Both the position numbers and the translations under genes were made by a program. This document shows positions 46,301-55,900 of a DNA stretch of 64,000 nucleotides, piece by piece. The stretch's first letter is position 1; the number at the start of each line of letters is the position of its first letter. The stretch is from Saccharomycopsis phalli (lineage: Eukaryota > Ascomycota > Saccharomycetes > Ascoideales > Saccharomycopsidaceae): assembly GCA_020342235.1 (NCBI GenBank), contig CP073212.1, forward strand, positions 2,108,001 to 2,172,000, read 5' to 3'. A model generated the notes under the pieces. That model did not search any database, was not told where the DNA came from, and saw only the letters and a list, made by a program, of their open reading frames with translations.

Positions 46301-47508
46301 AGTTGATTAAGAGTATCATCATTAAAATCGATGTGGATTTGTTGAATAAGCTTGCGTCTTCATTTTTTGTTGCATTGGTACGGATCTTAGTGGTTGACGA
46401 ATCGCTCAAATGCAAGAAACTGGCTAGTGAAATTCTCGAATTGTTGTTTGAAAAGCTGACGATATCATACAGCAAATATATCATTGACTGGTTAAACTCT
46501 GCGAATTCCCTTCTTGTTCGATGTGGCTTACAGTCTTACAAGTTGTACTTGGGTGAGTATGGACTAGGATCTGAAATTGATAAGGTGTTTTTGAGCAAAT
46601 TTGAACAATGCATTGAGTCAGATGAATGGGAGCCTTTGTATTTCCTGTTGCAGATTTACAACAAAATCGTTTCATTGAAGAAGGATGAGATCTTTCAATT
46701 GGAGGAGTATAATTATTGGTCCAAGTTTGTATCTTTGTTGTTGTACCCACATTCATGGATCAGATTGAATATCGGCAAGTTGGTTGGCATTGGTTTATCG
46801 CAGGGAAATGTTTACAACAAGACTGAGTGTGCGGAGATTCAAAGAAGGTTGTTGAGACAGTTGCGTGCTCCAAAAATTTCAGAAGAATTGGGTGACCAGG
46901 TCGTGAAGAATTTTGTGTATCTTATAAGAGGAGGATTGGAAGAAGAGGGAGACTCTAGTGACGACGAGGAAAATGACAAGGAAGAAACCGAGGAAAATGG
47001 CAAGGAAAATAGTGGCTCGCCGCTTGTGAAGTTGGTGACGAAGTTGGGCAAAGTTATTCGGAATGACTATAAGGCTCGTGACTATGTTACTTCGAAATTG
47101 TCAAGCATCAAGTTACTTGCCATGATTATTCAAATAGTTAGCGTTGATCAGGTCACTGATATTAGTCAAGAAGTCATCATGTCGTTGATTGGGTTCCAGG
47201 AAGATGAAGAAAATGGCATATATTCTTCAGAGGACAATACTAGATTAAAGGAAACCAGTCAGGAGTGCTTGAAATTGGTGGAGGACAAGATAGGGGTCAT
47301 TGCATATACACAGAGTTACTCCAGTGTTCAGAAATTGATTAAAGAGCGACGAGTTGATCGGAAAATGAAGCGGTCTCAAATGAAGATTACCAATCCTGAA
47401 ATCAGTGCCAAGCGAACTATGAAGAAGCATTTCAAGTCACGGATGAAGAGAAAGAGTGAAAAGGATGCCAATGGGTACTATCATACCAAGAAAAAGCGGA
47501 GAGTATAG
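40357..47508 (+). CDS. UTP20: Utp20, small-subunit processome component
   Basis: A 2383-residue HEAT-repeat protein of the DRIM/UTP20 family; the S. cerevisiae protein has 2493 residues. The N-terminus has the family's conserved stretch of about residues 60-130 (VRPYIGSLAHLIHHKRQVF, FAHDLGEDF). The central portion is continuous alpha-helical repeats. Acidic insertions occur near residues 1445-1475 and 2190-2220. The last 50 residues are strongly basic (KKHFKSRMKRK, KKKRRV), a likely nucleolar localisation and RNA-contact tail. Utp20 is needed for 18S rRNA maturation in the nucleolus. No in-frame ATG lies upstream. It is transcribed divergently from VPS51 and convergently with the LETM1-domain gene. 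Confidence 0.95.
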   Translation: MKVKSTKSSKRYTFQSFKEKLNEISVNRQTISLNGKLSYEIADDSFFFTENLSHWKEINISENLLVFSHKVRPYIGSLAHLIHHKRQVFQLLLEFLHKFDNLSLEPLIDLLINFAHDLGEDFLEFYNDALVCLVDISVKKLVNNSQEINQLMNNDSVIEWTFNGMIFLFKYLQKHLVKDIIQTFKVIQQLLTSKMEHLRRFGAEAISFLMKKVKQQQLETLCDYLDSQPQDKLLDSSLVTIFSESMKNVTGNFRNLSNLQVLFLRLPITVVCDILLQLLNHGTAETCVDLFLAVISLLPKKGNDSVDVLTVLLFAESGRKVADWQVMEQTVKNVLEKCPESMNTPFLLSLFMRNCPLKVLVKFHSYLFQYVSEYDNHQWFLPFIQFNLNVNQEKLTIFASKHINQFLTTNWSSTEGQVSLIVKPLCDFGINFKLSKELAEKLTADLSDPASQSHVEIYWKLCLLKHCKNNNEEMLSGIINYLSDTQPNTLEYNILGLTFSCSSNPSNCQVLEKIIHYSVLDIQESFQSHKRHTSSLLISSNFLNQIQSFCLLIDSPSIVHDLVYYLLSPNHFIRLQSLDILTILLSKQNQQFDLLNSVSAIENLELSLQNAREIGLKIRQLAMDYAATETSAEQEKIVIFWLFGYLNNKFKPVWDSVFENISGFMKSDSLIWDCIMYYLNKQYSNEEPMKTVEKASISNHLSTTIDPRFNKLYNHYLDAIDDYFNITQYYTDKISQESQTITSENSSSFIRYQVLNMLLKVPSLAEKKARYLVDFLLSQNEDRLPIKELNLLVDILGKFKNIKNIYKSQDVFEYCLNLLLSKSPVIQRLGLNVILIYKNPQINKYKDNLNNLMDDTLFKEELLNFFAKTDITEEVVDVILRIMYGKYKVKVTSNSKQSNKNVIMKSLMNIPSEFIIGFLKLGNVQERSGTDRMRQITGYLNFTYDIVQEIKQKYPEVLVFVISRLVELSIVVNSDDSKYTKTCRQMVMKILFACYEGLDGADGVFENVYEAIISPRLANFVAENSQSSSSLLKLFVLFSRQYPSFLQMEDCRIIKLLVELIQHEKTKPFIINECLEIFHHSLLDDTIRQLIRTPLLDKLVEFINLNSRDIIVNCINILLILIEKDYDVKYLELITNVLDNKYYNYLDIDIKNELVLVLVRQAQKTSVDSSSILYSKWSKMFKEYSDLTFRSHLVLLFLIINPEVGLLVENLNKFTTSRLNEIDYTLRIDSFKIINDSHATFTDTHWLPIIYNCLFFMNHEESTLRLNSREVLNNYVITQPTSQILKTVLLPDIRYGLRNSQDRVQNEYVLLLSCLVHNYAPLLDLKVLLSEDVELDFFYNINHIQIHRRQRCLRRVRDTIEKSEEAILARNICHYLLPMVEKYIYCKDEDHRILTNEAITTIGYLAQFIDYIQFRPISLRYLSYLKKKEYFKDMVRLMYVIGEGLRDKSENKMEVDEDKGLEEDKEVESDNSGEDKLRVVLHPLDILISETIVPTLDSYFTSTDVDLRISRISISEAIIVFILNIHDTQKQQEQVKAYLVKLLQILKSKSEEIRDLVRKSLSRILVLVSNEYLSFVVREMKLILRKGSHIHILSFTVNHILGNLKLEHGDLNECGDTIMDIIMEDTFGMTGSDKDNENYNSKVKEIKFKKSFETVELLAQNISLDHMGIIMNPIKLLLGEFLSKKNENKLDELISKIVVGINHNPDSHDNRVMVLCWEIYHLDNATTRTNIKRTIKDKQKSESQEYFLIEKKKVEKVDTLTSKIYFKRFAFELLRIVMSNNLELVTISNVHQFLPLLASSLGNDKEELIIVTIKCLLFIIKLPFDDPGDIEVLSKCTSSVIKFIQNNLLITLPLFQISLKYLTNVLRYKSNYEEFSIKPTVVNYILVKVMPELDNADSLIFGFVKTVINQHMVLTSIYDIMEKIFNILITNHNKDIRNMARTNYFQFLIEYDQSKGNLEKHLAKIISNLEYPVEFGRLNVLELIKSIIIKIDVDLLNKLASSFFVALVRILVVDESLKCKKLASEILELLFEKLTISYSKYIIDWLNSANSLLVRCGLQSYKLYLGEYGLGSEIDKVFLSKFEQCIESDEWEPLYFLLQIYNKIVSLKKDEIFQLEEYNYWSKFVSLLLYPHSWIRLNIGKLVGIGLSQGNVYNKTECAEIQRRLLRQLRAPKISEELGDQVVKNFVYLIRGGLEEEGDSSDDEENDKEETEENGKENSGSPLVKLVTKLGKVIRNDYKARDYVTSKLSSIKLLAMIIQIVSVDQVTDISQEVIMSLIGFQEDEENGIYSSEDNTRLKETSQECLKLVEDKIGVIAYTQSYSSVQKLIKERRVDRKMKRSQMKITNPEISAKRTMKKHFKSRMKRKSEKDANGYYHTKKKRRV

Positions 47509-48166
47509 AATGGAAATAAAAGTACATTGCGTGAAATGATATGTCCTGTAAGATATTTTAAGAGTAGCTGTAAAGCCTCATTTTTATGAGTATAGCTTAT
47601 GTCACGTGACGTAATAAATAGGTGTAAATTGTAACATTTCTAATGGAGTTTTCACCCAAAATTATATTATGCACAATGTCAATGATCATAGTATGGGCAG
47701 GAAATATCAAGGATTCATATTTAGTAGCATGGTATACACAAAGTAACTTTTTCGGTGGGTTCTGATTTCCAGTTGATATAATCCCGTGTATTTCTCCTAG
47801 TCTGATTTCACAGTTTAGCAGTCACTGTTTCGTTGTATAATTTTCTGAAATTTGTAGACTCAGAATATCAAACACCATTTTCTGCCCACAAAATCCGATT
47901 CCGGACCCCGGGAGATGATTCTAGTATACTTTCTATATACTAGAATCAGTAGTATAGAGTCTTGTGTGAGAAGAAGCTTAATCTAGCATCAATGACACCA
48001 AAGTTTATGAAAGAAATTAGTGGCCCATCTGAGATGCTGGACTATTATCCATCTTATGAAATGTCCAAGTTTTAGGGATATCCACATTTGACTGATGGAA
48101 ATTCGTCTAGATGGTTGTATAAATGCAGATTGACTACACGCTTCACTAGTTACAAGTATGCAATAT
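47509..48166. other. Convergent intergenic region with hairpin
   Basis: A 658-bp spacer between the 3' ends of UTP20 and the LETM1-domain gene. It holds GTCACGTGACGTAA at 47601 (an E-box overlapping a CRE-like site) and a perfect 13-bp inverted repeat: TGATTCTAGTATA at 47916-47928 and its complement at 47936-47948, with a 7-nt loop. Its position between convergent genes fits a bidirectional 3'-end signal, but that is inference. Confidence 0.55.
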
Positions 48167-49174
48167 TTAAATCCGAAACTCTGTATCCTTGGCCCATTTG
48201 TTTAATCGTTTCACCAACTCTTCTGATATCAACTTTCCTTTTGCCAACTCTTCTGACGTCAACTTTCCTTTTTCCAACTCTTCTGATGCCAAATTCCCAT
48301 TCACCACCTCACTTTTTGGCGTTTCGCTTTGTATCACCTCCCCACTTGCCATTTCCCCTGCCAATCCCCGTTCATATGCACTACGCAACAATTCCTGCTT
48401 GTTCAACTGGGAAAAGCCGCCGTTATCCAACACCAAAAACGTGTCAACGAGGATCTCCTTGCGATAAAATTCCAACTTTCTCACCATGCTGGCCCTGGTA
48501 AACTTTCCCAAGAACCCCAACAGAAAAAAACTATACAATTTACTCACCTCCTCGTTGGAAAACTCGTGCACTTTCCCCTGGAAATACGGGCCCAAAAGAA
48601 GGGCCACTGAGTCCATTTTTCCTTCACGTACACGATACAGTTTGTTCACCGCTGCTGGAGTCGTACAGGTGGAAGGAATAAGCAGCGGGAACAACATGCA
48701 CACCACTGGAGTGAGCTCTTCAAACACCAAAAGAAGTACCGCAAACAAGGGAAGACGCATGAAATCGCGTTCGGTCCGAAGAACAAGCTGGTACTCGCCT
48801 CTGGAGAGAGTCACGCGCGAGTGCTTGTGCTTCTTTTTGCGAATTTGCAAGAGGTACAACTCATCGTGGAGAAACGACACCAAATCATGAGAAGAAGAGA
48901 TTCTGACCTTTTCATTGACTCCGTCGACGTAGTGGCGATCAAGGATGGACTTTTTTAATTTCTGGTTCGTCCAGACGCTCTTGAGCCCGGACTTGTAGAA
49001 TTGGAGTATGCTTTTCGCAAACGCAAACCATTGCCGCACCCGGAGAAACAGTCCCTGCTTGACGGTAGTAAAAACAACGTGGCGTGGGGATAACGGTGCC
49101 GGTAAAGTTGATACTGGATTGAGCCGGTCGATTTGTGTGCTGAGAAACCGTTTTTGCAACCGAAATAGGTTCAT
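48167..49174 (-). CDS. LETM1-domain mitochondrial inner-membrane protein
   Basis: A 335-residue protein. The start MNLFRLQKRFLSTQ is rich in Arg and hydroxylated residues, as expected of a mitochondrial presequence. Residues about 136-170 hold the LETM1 signature: a basic lead, DFMRLPLFAVLLLVFEE, then a membrane segment ending PLLIPSTC (compare PNMLPSTF in LETM1). The ribosome-binding domain follows, with LGFLGKFTRASMVRKLEFY and a later RLNKW. Yeast relatives Mdm38 and Ylh47 act in mitochondrial K+/H+ homeostasis and translation; this protein is shorter (335 versus about 450-570) and may be a divergent third member. The C-terminal tail contains three 10-residue repeats. It converges with UTP20. 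Confidence 0.75.
   Translation of the reverse strand: MNLFRLQKRFLSTQIDRLNPVSTLPAPLSPRHVVFTTVKQGLFLRVRQWFAFAKSILQFYKSGLKSVWTNQKLKKSILDRHYVDGVNEKVRISSSHDLVSFLHDELYLLQIRKKKHKHSRVTLSRGEYQLVLRTERDFMRLPLFAVLLLVFEELTPVVCMLFPLLIPSTCTTPAAVNKLYRVREGKMDSVALLLGPYFQGKVHEFSNEEVSKLYSFFLLGFLGKFTRASMVRKLEFYRKEILVDTFLVLDNGGFSQLNKQELLRSAYERGLAGEMASGEVIQSETPKSEVVNGNLASEELEKGKLTSEELAKGKLISEELVKRLNKWAKDTEFRI
48214..48303 (-). repeat. Three 30-bp tandem units in the LETM1-domain gene
   Basis: Units at 48214-48243, 48244-48273 and 48274-48303 each begin CCAACTCTTCTGA. They encode GKLxSEELxK-type decapeptides at about residues 291-320. Unit length is a multiple of three, so copy-number change would keep the frame. 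Confidence 0.85.
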
Positions 49175-49871
49175 AACGAGGCTGGAAGGCTGGATCGAAC
49201 AATATTTAAGAATATTGTGTTGTGTTGTACCCTATGGACTTGTTTCTGTCTCCTCTTGACTGATGTAGCTTCAAGCCGTAGGTGAAGTAATATGTCGGAC
49301 ATTTGCCCATGTTATCAGGGTAACTGCGTTGCCGGTAACGTGACTGTATTCATGGGCTATTATAATAATATTTAATTATTATTATTCTTGTTATTATATT
49401 TAGCTATTCCTCGTCTCTAAAAGCACAGTTTTGTCGGTGTATTGTCATTCAGAAAAGTCCCGTGGTTGCATTACTGTCAAATCCCTGTATCAGCACCGTC
49501 TGTAACTATACCTTTTAAATATATATAAAAGAGTGACTTCACTTTTTCCATTCCGTTCTAGCTGACCCAATATTTTGTTGCAAAGGTAACGATCTAGCCC
49601 ATGACAAAGCACGGCGTCTCTAGATGAATTTTCAAAGAAAACCTTTGGTATCTAAGCTTTCCACCTGTTTAGTAAGGTATGCAAGCAGAAAGCTATAATC
49701 TAGCCTATTATCTCATGGGTTGGGAAAGAAATAGTCTGTGGTGATATGAATAATTGTCTGTCATTACCATGACATCCAATTTACCTACATATTCATTTGT
49801 AATTTTGTCTATTTGAATCAATATACAATACCAGCCAGCAGTATCACACATTGGTTAACTTAGTTGCCTTG
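49175..49871. other. Intergenic region with a LINE-tail-like remnant
   Basis: About 700 bp upstream of the LETM1-domain gene and downstream of a small secreted-protein gene. At 49358-49425 the minus strand reads GAGACGAGGAATAGCTAAAT followed by ATT/AAT-rich sequence. This resembles the GAGACAATATATAGCTAAAT tail found at the LINE fragments further right. The rest is A+T-rich with no recognisable feature. Confidence 0.45.
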
Positions 49872-50186
49872 TTAGGCTTGTGCTGATTGAGAAGCTTGAG
49901 CAGCTTGAGCAGCTTGAGCAGCTTGAGCAGATTGCAAATATTGAGCAACTTCAAGTGCCCCAGAAAGACCACTGGTGGCCTTTTTAATATGATCAAGTTT
50001 GATATGGATCCTCTTGTTTTGAACATCATCAGTCTCACCTGAATCTTCAGAGGCATCAGTGGAAACCTCAGGAGCATCAGTAGAAGCTTGGGCAAATGAA
50101 GTTGACAAAGTTGTTTCCTCGCTTATTGGGACAGAAACGGCAGCTAAAGCAATAGAAACAAAGGTGAAGAAAGTTTGAAATTGCAT
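49872..50186 (-). CDS. Small secreted pre-pro-protein, member 1 of a three-gene family
   Basis: A 104-residue protein; the ATG at 50186 is chosen over an in-frame ATG 23 codons upstream because it opens a clean signal peptide (MQFQTFFTFVSIALAAVS, then VPISEETT). An acidic Ser/Thr pro-region follows, ending DDVQNKR, a Kex2-type dibasic site at about residue 59. The presumed mature part begins IHIKLDHIKK and ends in Ala-Gln repeats (AQAAQAAQAAQ). The proteins at 58730 and 62439 have the same plan: [A/V]P[I/V][G/S]ETTT after the signal and DDIQEKK before the mature part. The promoter block at 50237-50260 also matches theirs. Function is unknown; a processed secreted peptide is the inference. Confidence 0.7.
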   Translation of the reverse strand: MQFQTFFTFVSIALAAVSVPISEETTLSTSFAQASTDAPEVSTDASEDSGETDDVQNKRIHIKLDHIKKATSGLSGALEVAQYLQSAQAAQAAQAAQASQSAQA

Positions 50187-50236
50187 TTTATATTTATCTT
50201 GTGATTGTAGTGATGATGATTCATGAAATAGAGTCT

Positions 50237-50260
50237 GCTTATATACCACATCCATCTGAA
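50237..50260 (-). promoter_or_regulatory. Promoter block shared by the secreted family
   Basis: Minus strand: TTCAGATGGA followed, after four bases, by GGTATATAAGC, with the TATA box about 55 bp before the start codon. Nearly the same block precedes the other two family members (58662 and 62371) at the same distance. ATGTCTCAGAAA also occurs further upstream at 50472-50483 and in the upstream regions of the other two genes. Confidence 0.65.
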
Positions 50261-51773
50261 ATCGTTGTGTCTTACTCAGTCGAATTGTCTACGGTAATCC
50301 AAATTTACAAAGCGGTATCGTCGTAATTTACAAATTAACAAAAACAAAAAACGCTTGCTCAAAATATAATATGAATTATATGCTTGATATGGTTCGTTTC
50401 CAATTGTTTCCCATGTCAAATGTCTCACTAAACTACTACCATGTTGAAAAAACTGCATGCATATAATAATCATGTCTCAGAAATGTGTTTGAAGTTTCAA
50501 AATTGAGTAAAAATGTGTCTCAGAGTCGGGAAGTGGTAACAGAATCATTAAAACAAAAAAACCAGCAAGTCTCGATATTTACAACAGTGGACTTAGATTA
50601 TGAAGCATTACTGGGTTTGAAATTCAAGACGTACACAACCTGGTGCTAAAATGTTGCAAAGTCGGTTCTAAAATGCTCAACTGATCTAACGTTTGCAAGA
50701 TTAATAAGAAACTAGAGCTGCACGTTTAAAATGGCAAAATTGTGGTAATATGAATAAGTACTGGAAATTTCCTACTATAAGCGTTCCACGCCTGACTAGA
50801 GAAAATTATTTGTAGTTGCCCATTGTCATTGGTTGAAATCCATTGTAAACTCTATGTTTAGCATAGTTTCCAAGCAAATAGTGCCACCTCCCAACCAAGC
50901 ACGCACGAAAGATTAGGGCCATGCCGCTCAAAGTGAACAGGGATGAACCACGCTCATTCTCACGGAGGGGATTATAGGCCACAAGGCGATCAGTTTAATA
51001 GCACAATTATTCAGTGGAACAAGCCTTATGGATGGCACGTTGCTGAACTATTTGGTAATGACCGAGATGTAAATGATATAGACGAACTCCCTCCATATGA
51101 TCTCCATATGATTCCCATATGATCTCCATATGATTCCCATATGATCTCCATTATAATCTCCATTTTGATTTTGTTATAATCTCCATCCTGAGATCTTAGC
51201 TCATATTCTATCGCGCATTGACGAAATACTAGACACCACTCATGGAATACGTAAATCACTTGAAAAGAGTTTGCCAATCAGTCCATAAATTTGTATAATT
51301 TTACCAGAACGTGTTGGAACATGAGTCCTCCAATATATGATGAAATTCAGCAGTCAAACTCGGCATGCCACCAGGCTTGCAAACCTCAAGTACTGGGAAT
51401 CAGCAACTACTCAAATTGGATTCAATGTTAGACACTGTGAGTTGATGTGGGTTTTCTTTGATTGCTGCTGCCCAGGATTTTCCTGAGTGAAAATATATTC
51501 GTAAAATACCGTATATCCAGGAACAATAGCTAAATATAAAAATAACTATTATTAGTATAATCGACGAACCTATGATATAACGGTTCTAGTATTCCAAGTG
51601 TTGAGTATGCTTTGCAGACATAGCTGGGCTTAGTAAGTGATTGAACCAATACAATATACAACATGTATGCATGATTAGCCTGTCATTATTTTATTATATA
51701 TTCATCGAGGAATTTTTCTTATTAAAACTTGAGACTTCACAGCTTGTGAAAAAAATACCAAACTTGGCATTCA
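50261..51773. other. Intergenic region
   Basis: About 1.5 kb without a convincing gene. It holds upstream motifs of the small secreted-protein gene (ATGTCTCAGAAA at 50472), a short CATATGAT tandem repeat (51091-51160) and a LINE-tail-like piece at 51521-51562 (ATAGCTAAATATAAAAATAA, plus strand). Confidence 0.6.
51091..51160. repeat. Short tandem repeat, CATATGAT-type
   Basis: About three rounds of a 22-bp unit made of alternating CATATGATCTC and CATATGATTCC, decaying into ATAATCTCCATT copies up to about 51185. Confidence 0.75.
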
Positions 51774-51845
51774 CTCCGATACGGGGAATTGAACCCCGAT
51801 CTGCGCTGTGAGAGAGCACCGTGCTAGCCATTACACTATATCGGA
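51774..51845 (-). tRNA. tRNA-Glu (CTC)
   Basis: A 72-bp cloverleaf on the minus strand. The acceptor stem TCCGATA pairs fully with TATCGGA, with discriminator G. The anticodon loop CTCTCAC gives CTC. The T-arm is GGGG-TTCAATT-CCCC, and the D-arm is GTGTAATGGCTAGCAC. It is close to yeast tRNA-Glu and has no intron. On the coding strand the 3' flank soon runs into a T-rich stretch (TTTTTTCACAAG), a fitting Pol III terminator. Confidence 0.96.
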
Positions 51846-52925
51846 TTGTATATTAGAAATTTTAGAAATAAGACTATGGCAGCAGGCAAGAACACGCAAA
51901 TATAAAACTAGCCACCATCAAGTCAATATTGCAGATAGGAGATTTTCAGTAAGATGAAATGATGTAAGTAGCCCGTGTGTACTGAAAAACCTAGATTGAT
52001 TAAAGAGACAGGACAGCAAATACCTCGGAAATCGAAATGACTGGACGATACGTAGCTCAGACACGCAACCAGCATTTAAGGGTCAGAAGGTCCACTAAAT
52101 CGAGGAGCAAATTATAATAATAATATGTTTATTTACTTCAATAGCTATACTAGGCTCCTCCGGAGGGTGAGATTGACCTTTCACTGTTTAAAAAACTAAG
52201 GACGGTGCTGCCAACTTTGGAGTCGAGAAAACTCTTACAATAGAGATGAAAACTTTTAACTTGGTCTAAGAAACTGTTGAAAGAGAAGACTCAGAAGGAG
52301 CTGCGGAGTCTTGCTCCTAGGAGTACCAGCACAACCGCCCTTTTTATGATGGTGTAAAATACAAAGGAATCTGCCCATCCAAAACAAACGTGTAGAATCC
52401 TATGAGATTTGTAAGCTTGACCTTGTCTGAGAAATAGACGCAAGCTCGAGTAGAGTTTGTAATTCCTTTGTGCGTGTAGAATCCTACAAGGGAATAAACT
52501 GGTTTTGCGTCGGTCAAGGAGTATTTGCATGGAAAAGGCAGTGGCAGGGGTTATTAGAATGGAAAACAATTGGCAAATGAAGATAGTACAAGTGAAGGCT
52601 GTAAAAAGGATGGCAAGATGGAAAGGAGAAGATTTCTGAGACGATTATGTAGATGATGATAGATGAATTAGTAAACAAAAGATGATAAATTTCTTTAGTA
52701 AATGGGTAATTAGCAAACAAATGAGGCTATACTTTTTTATCAAATTATTTCGTTGTATAATGATTCTTTATATGATGATTCTTTGCGTATTGTTGGTGTA
52801 TTGGTGCATAGTATATTGTACATTGTACATGGTTTAGTCTATGCATCCCGGCAGACAACCCTGATTCACACCATCGCTCACAACCAGGAAAACATTTTTG
52901 AAAATGCAGCCGGTAGCCATCCACC
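51846..52925. other. Upstream region of SNT2 with an old dispersed repeat
   Basis: About 1.1 kb. The stretch 52110-52510 is mainly an inverted, diverged copy of the repeat at 57416-57815. The last 200 bp is A+T-rich and should contain the SNT2 promoter. No gene was recognised. Confidence 0.6.
52110..52510 (-). repeat. Dispersed repeat family R, inverse copy
   Basis: Read on the minus strand it shares, in order, with 57416-57815: a CACAAxGGAATTAC stretch, CTATTTCTCAGAxAAGG, a TCTACACGTTTG-type segment, GCAGCACCGTCCTTA and GGAGCCTAGTATAGCTA, and then an AAATAAA/ATTATTATAA tail. Similarity is patchy. A tail of this kind suggests an old retroposed (LINE or SINE) unit. Confidence 0.6.
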
Positions 52926-55900
52926 ATGACGCGACCTAGACGACGGGCAGCGCTGAAGGTGACTACGTACAGCGAGCCCGAGCTACATGAGGAGGAGTCC
53001 GGGACGGCAATGGTGCGGCGCGGTGGGTCGTCTGAGCCGGTGAGCGACGCGGACCAGCTGGCGGTGCCAAACAACTGGCAACCGCCGCAAGGGCGGTTTC
53101 CCGAGCTTGCAGTGCTCCAAGGGGCGCGGTTTGAGGACGAGGAGCGGAGCGCGGTGCGGTTTGGTGACGGCACGGTGGTGCGGAAGAACGACCACATAAA
53201 CATGGTGTCTGAGCCGCCGACGGACCCGTACTACATTGCGCGGGTGATGGGTTTTTTCAAGAAGCGGAGTCTCAAGGGCAATGCAAGCGCAAGCAGCGTG
53301 GAGAATTACGAAATCAAGGTGAACTGGTACTACCGGCCGCGGGACATATTGAAGAGCTCAAGCGACTCGCGCTTGCTCTATGCGCTGATGCACACGGACC
53401 TTTGTCCCGTGAGCAGCTTCCGCGGGGCAGTGACGGTGGAACACCGCGACGAGATTGCAGACCTCGTGGCGTACCGGCAGCAGCCGCGGCACTACTGGTT
53501 TGAGAAGTTGTTTGACCGGTACATGATCAAGTACTACGACGTGCTCCCGACGTTCCGGCTCACAAACTTGCCGCACCACTACCAGCAGGCCTTGGCCAAG
53601 CGGTTCAAGTACGTGTTTGTCGAGGCCGGCCGTGGCGACGACCTCCTAGTGACCCCAAAGAGCTGCGGCAAGTGCCGCCAGTGGTGCGCGGTCGCCGACT
53701 CGGTTGAGTGTGCGCAGTGTCGCGACTGGTACCACATGCTCTGCCTTACGCCGCCGTTGGCCAAGAAGCCGTCGCGCGGCTACAGCTGGAGCTGCGCGCG
53801 GTGCTCCAAGGCGGAGGGCCGCGATGAGCCGGGTGACGTTGAGGAGCCGGCGGCGCCCCACGCGGTACCGCATTTTGAGTCGCTTGCGCGCGAGTTTTTG
53901 GAGCGCGATCGGCACGTGACCCAAGCGGAGCGGCGGGCGAGCGAGGAGTGGCATTTGCGGTACCTTGGCATGCACGCGCGGTTGGAGGACGCGCTCGATG
54001 CCGAGGACCGGCCGTACCCACGTGCGTCGTCGCGGATGGGCACGAAGCACCAGGCGGCGGTGGACGAGTGGCACGGGCACCACGAGGTGTACTACGATCC
54101 GCAGGAACCCAAGCCCCGGCGGCGCGGTAAGCGGCGGGTGTTGTCAGGGCGGCATCTTGCGCTTCCCGAGGAGTACCGGGCCGCGCGACCGAGCTGGGTG
54201 AAGCCGCGGCCCGCGGGGTACGTGGAGCGGGGTCTTGACGACGGGAGCTCGAGCACGTTGATGTGGAAGCAGCCCGAGCACGAGGCGAACGAGATCGACT
54301 TCTTTGTGTTCAAGCGGTGCCGGCCGATTGCCAAGGACCTCAAGATCTTCCCAAATACCCCGAACTTTCTCGACGCGATCTTCAAGACGTTGCTTGACTG
54401 CGACTTTGACTACGACCGGGCGTATGGCGAGATCAAGCAGTTTACCCGGCAGCTGCTCAAGGAGCCGACGTTCAGCGACGCAGAGGTGCGCCGGTTCGAG
54501 GACGGCGTGCGCATGTACGGTAGCGAGCTTCTCCCGGTGCACCGCCACGTGAAGACGCAGCGGTTTGCCATGATTGTGCGCTTCTACTACCTCTGGAAGA
54601 AAACCGCGAGCGGCCACGCGATCTGGGACAACTTTGAGGGGCGCAAGAACAAGAAGGTGCGCAAGGCCAAGGCCGCAGACTACGTGGACGCGATTGCCGA
54701 CGCCGACGACGACTCGAGCTACGACTCTGGGCGGCAGCGGCGGCGGTACACGTGCAAGCACTGCCACACCGCATGGCTGACAAAGTGGTTCCGGGCGCCG
54801 GGGCACCGGGTGGCGCCGGCAGATGCCGCGGAGGAGGTGGTGGCGTTGTGCGTGCGGTGCGCGCGTTTGTGGCGCTTGTATGCGGTGGTGTGGGAGGATC
54901 CGCACGAGGTGAGCAGGAAGATTGCGCTCAAGGGTGTGGCGCGGCGCAAGTTGGAGTACGAGTTGGCGCGGGATGCCGAGGAGATTCTCGAGGAAAAGAG
55001 CCGCGGCAAGGGCCGGAAGCGGCTGGGCGAGCCTTTAAAGAAGAAAATCAAGGTCGAGAAGACGGAGGACCGCCGGAGACGCGTCCGAGAAGACAAGCCG
55101 GGGGAAAAGGAAAAGCCAGAGGAAAAAGCCAAGGAAAAAGTCAAGGAAAAGCCGGGGGAAAAGGAAAAGACCAAGGAGAAGACGCGCAACAAGGTGCGCA
55201 TCGAGTCCGAGGTGGTGCTTGGCGAGATCCCGGACCCCGGCCCGCCGGCGAAATCCGAGCCGCTCATCAAGTACCAATACAACCCGCGGTTCTCGTTTGA
55301 CTTTGAAAACTACGACCGGGTCGCCCACGAGTTTGACAACCCATTGCCCGACTCCAAGGACGAGTCGTACCCCGTGCCTGCAAAGTCACGTGATCTCAAC
55401 GTGAGAGGGGGTGTCGGTTTGTTCCCGCCGGACAAGCGCGCGTGCTGCGTGTGCCGGATCCTCAATCCCGACGATCTTGCCGACGTCTTGATATGCTCCA
55501 ACTGCGGCTTGAACGTGCATGGGTCCTGCTACGGCATGGCGAGCCGCGACGCGGCGCAGCACACACGTGAATGGTGCTGCGACTCGTGCCTGAACGACCT
55601 CCACCCGGTTTTGTGCACATACTACGGCTGCTCGTTGTGCTACTCCAAGGAGATTGACCACGACTCGGCCATCACCGGGTCGCTGCTGGCGTACCCCGAC
55701 GCGTTGAAGCGGACCGCGAACTTCAAGTGGGCACACGTGATGTGCTGTCTCGTGAGCCCCGACATCCGGTTCCAGGCCGCGGGCACAATGCAGGGCGCCA
55801 TCAACGTGCCGCTCTCGTTGGTGAAGAACGAGGTCAATTACTGCGACATTTGCAACATCAAGAGCGGCGTGCCGACCACGTGCATGCTCTGCAAACACGC

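Noticed and set aside
40357-47508. Testing for an alternative CUG code from leucine positions in UTP20 and SNT2
   Set aside because: CTG codons were seen at both conserved-hydrophobic and variable positions, too few to decide without an alignment. The standard code is assumed.
51774-51845. Reading the tRNA-Glu region as a plus-strand gene
   Set aside because: Only the minus strand gives consistent anticodon, D- and T-arms.
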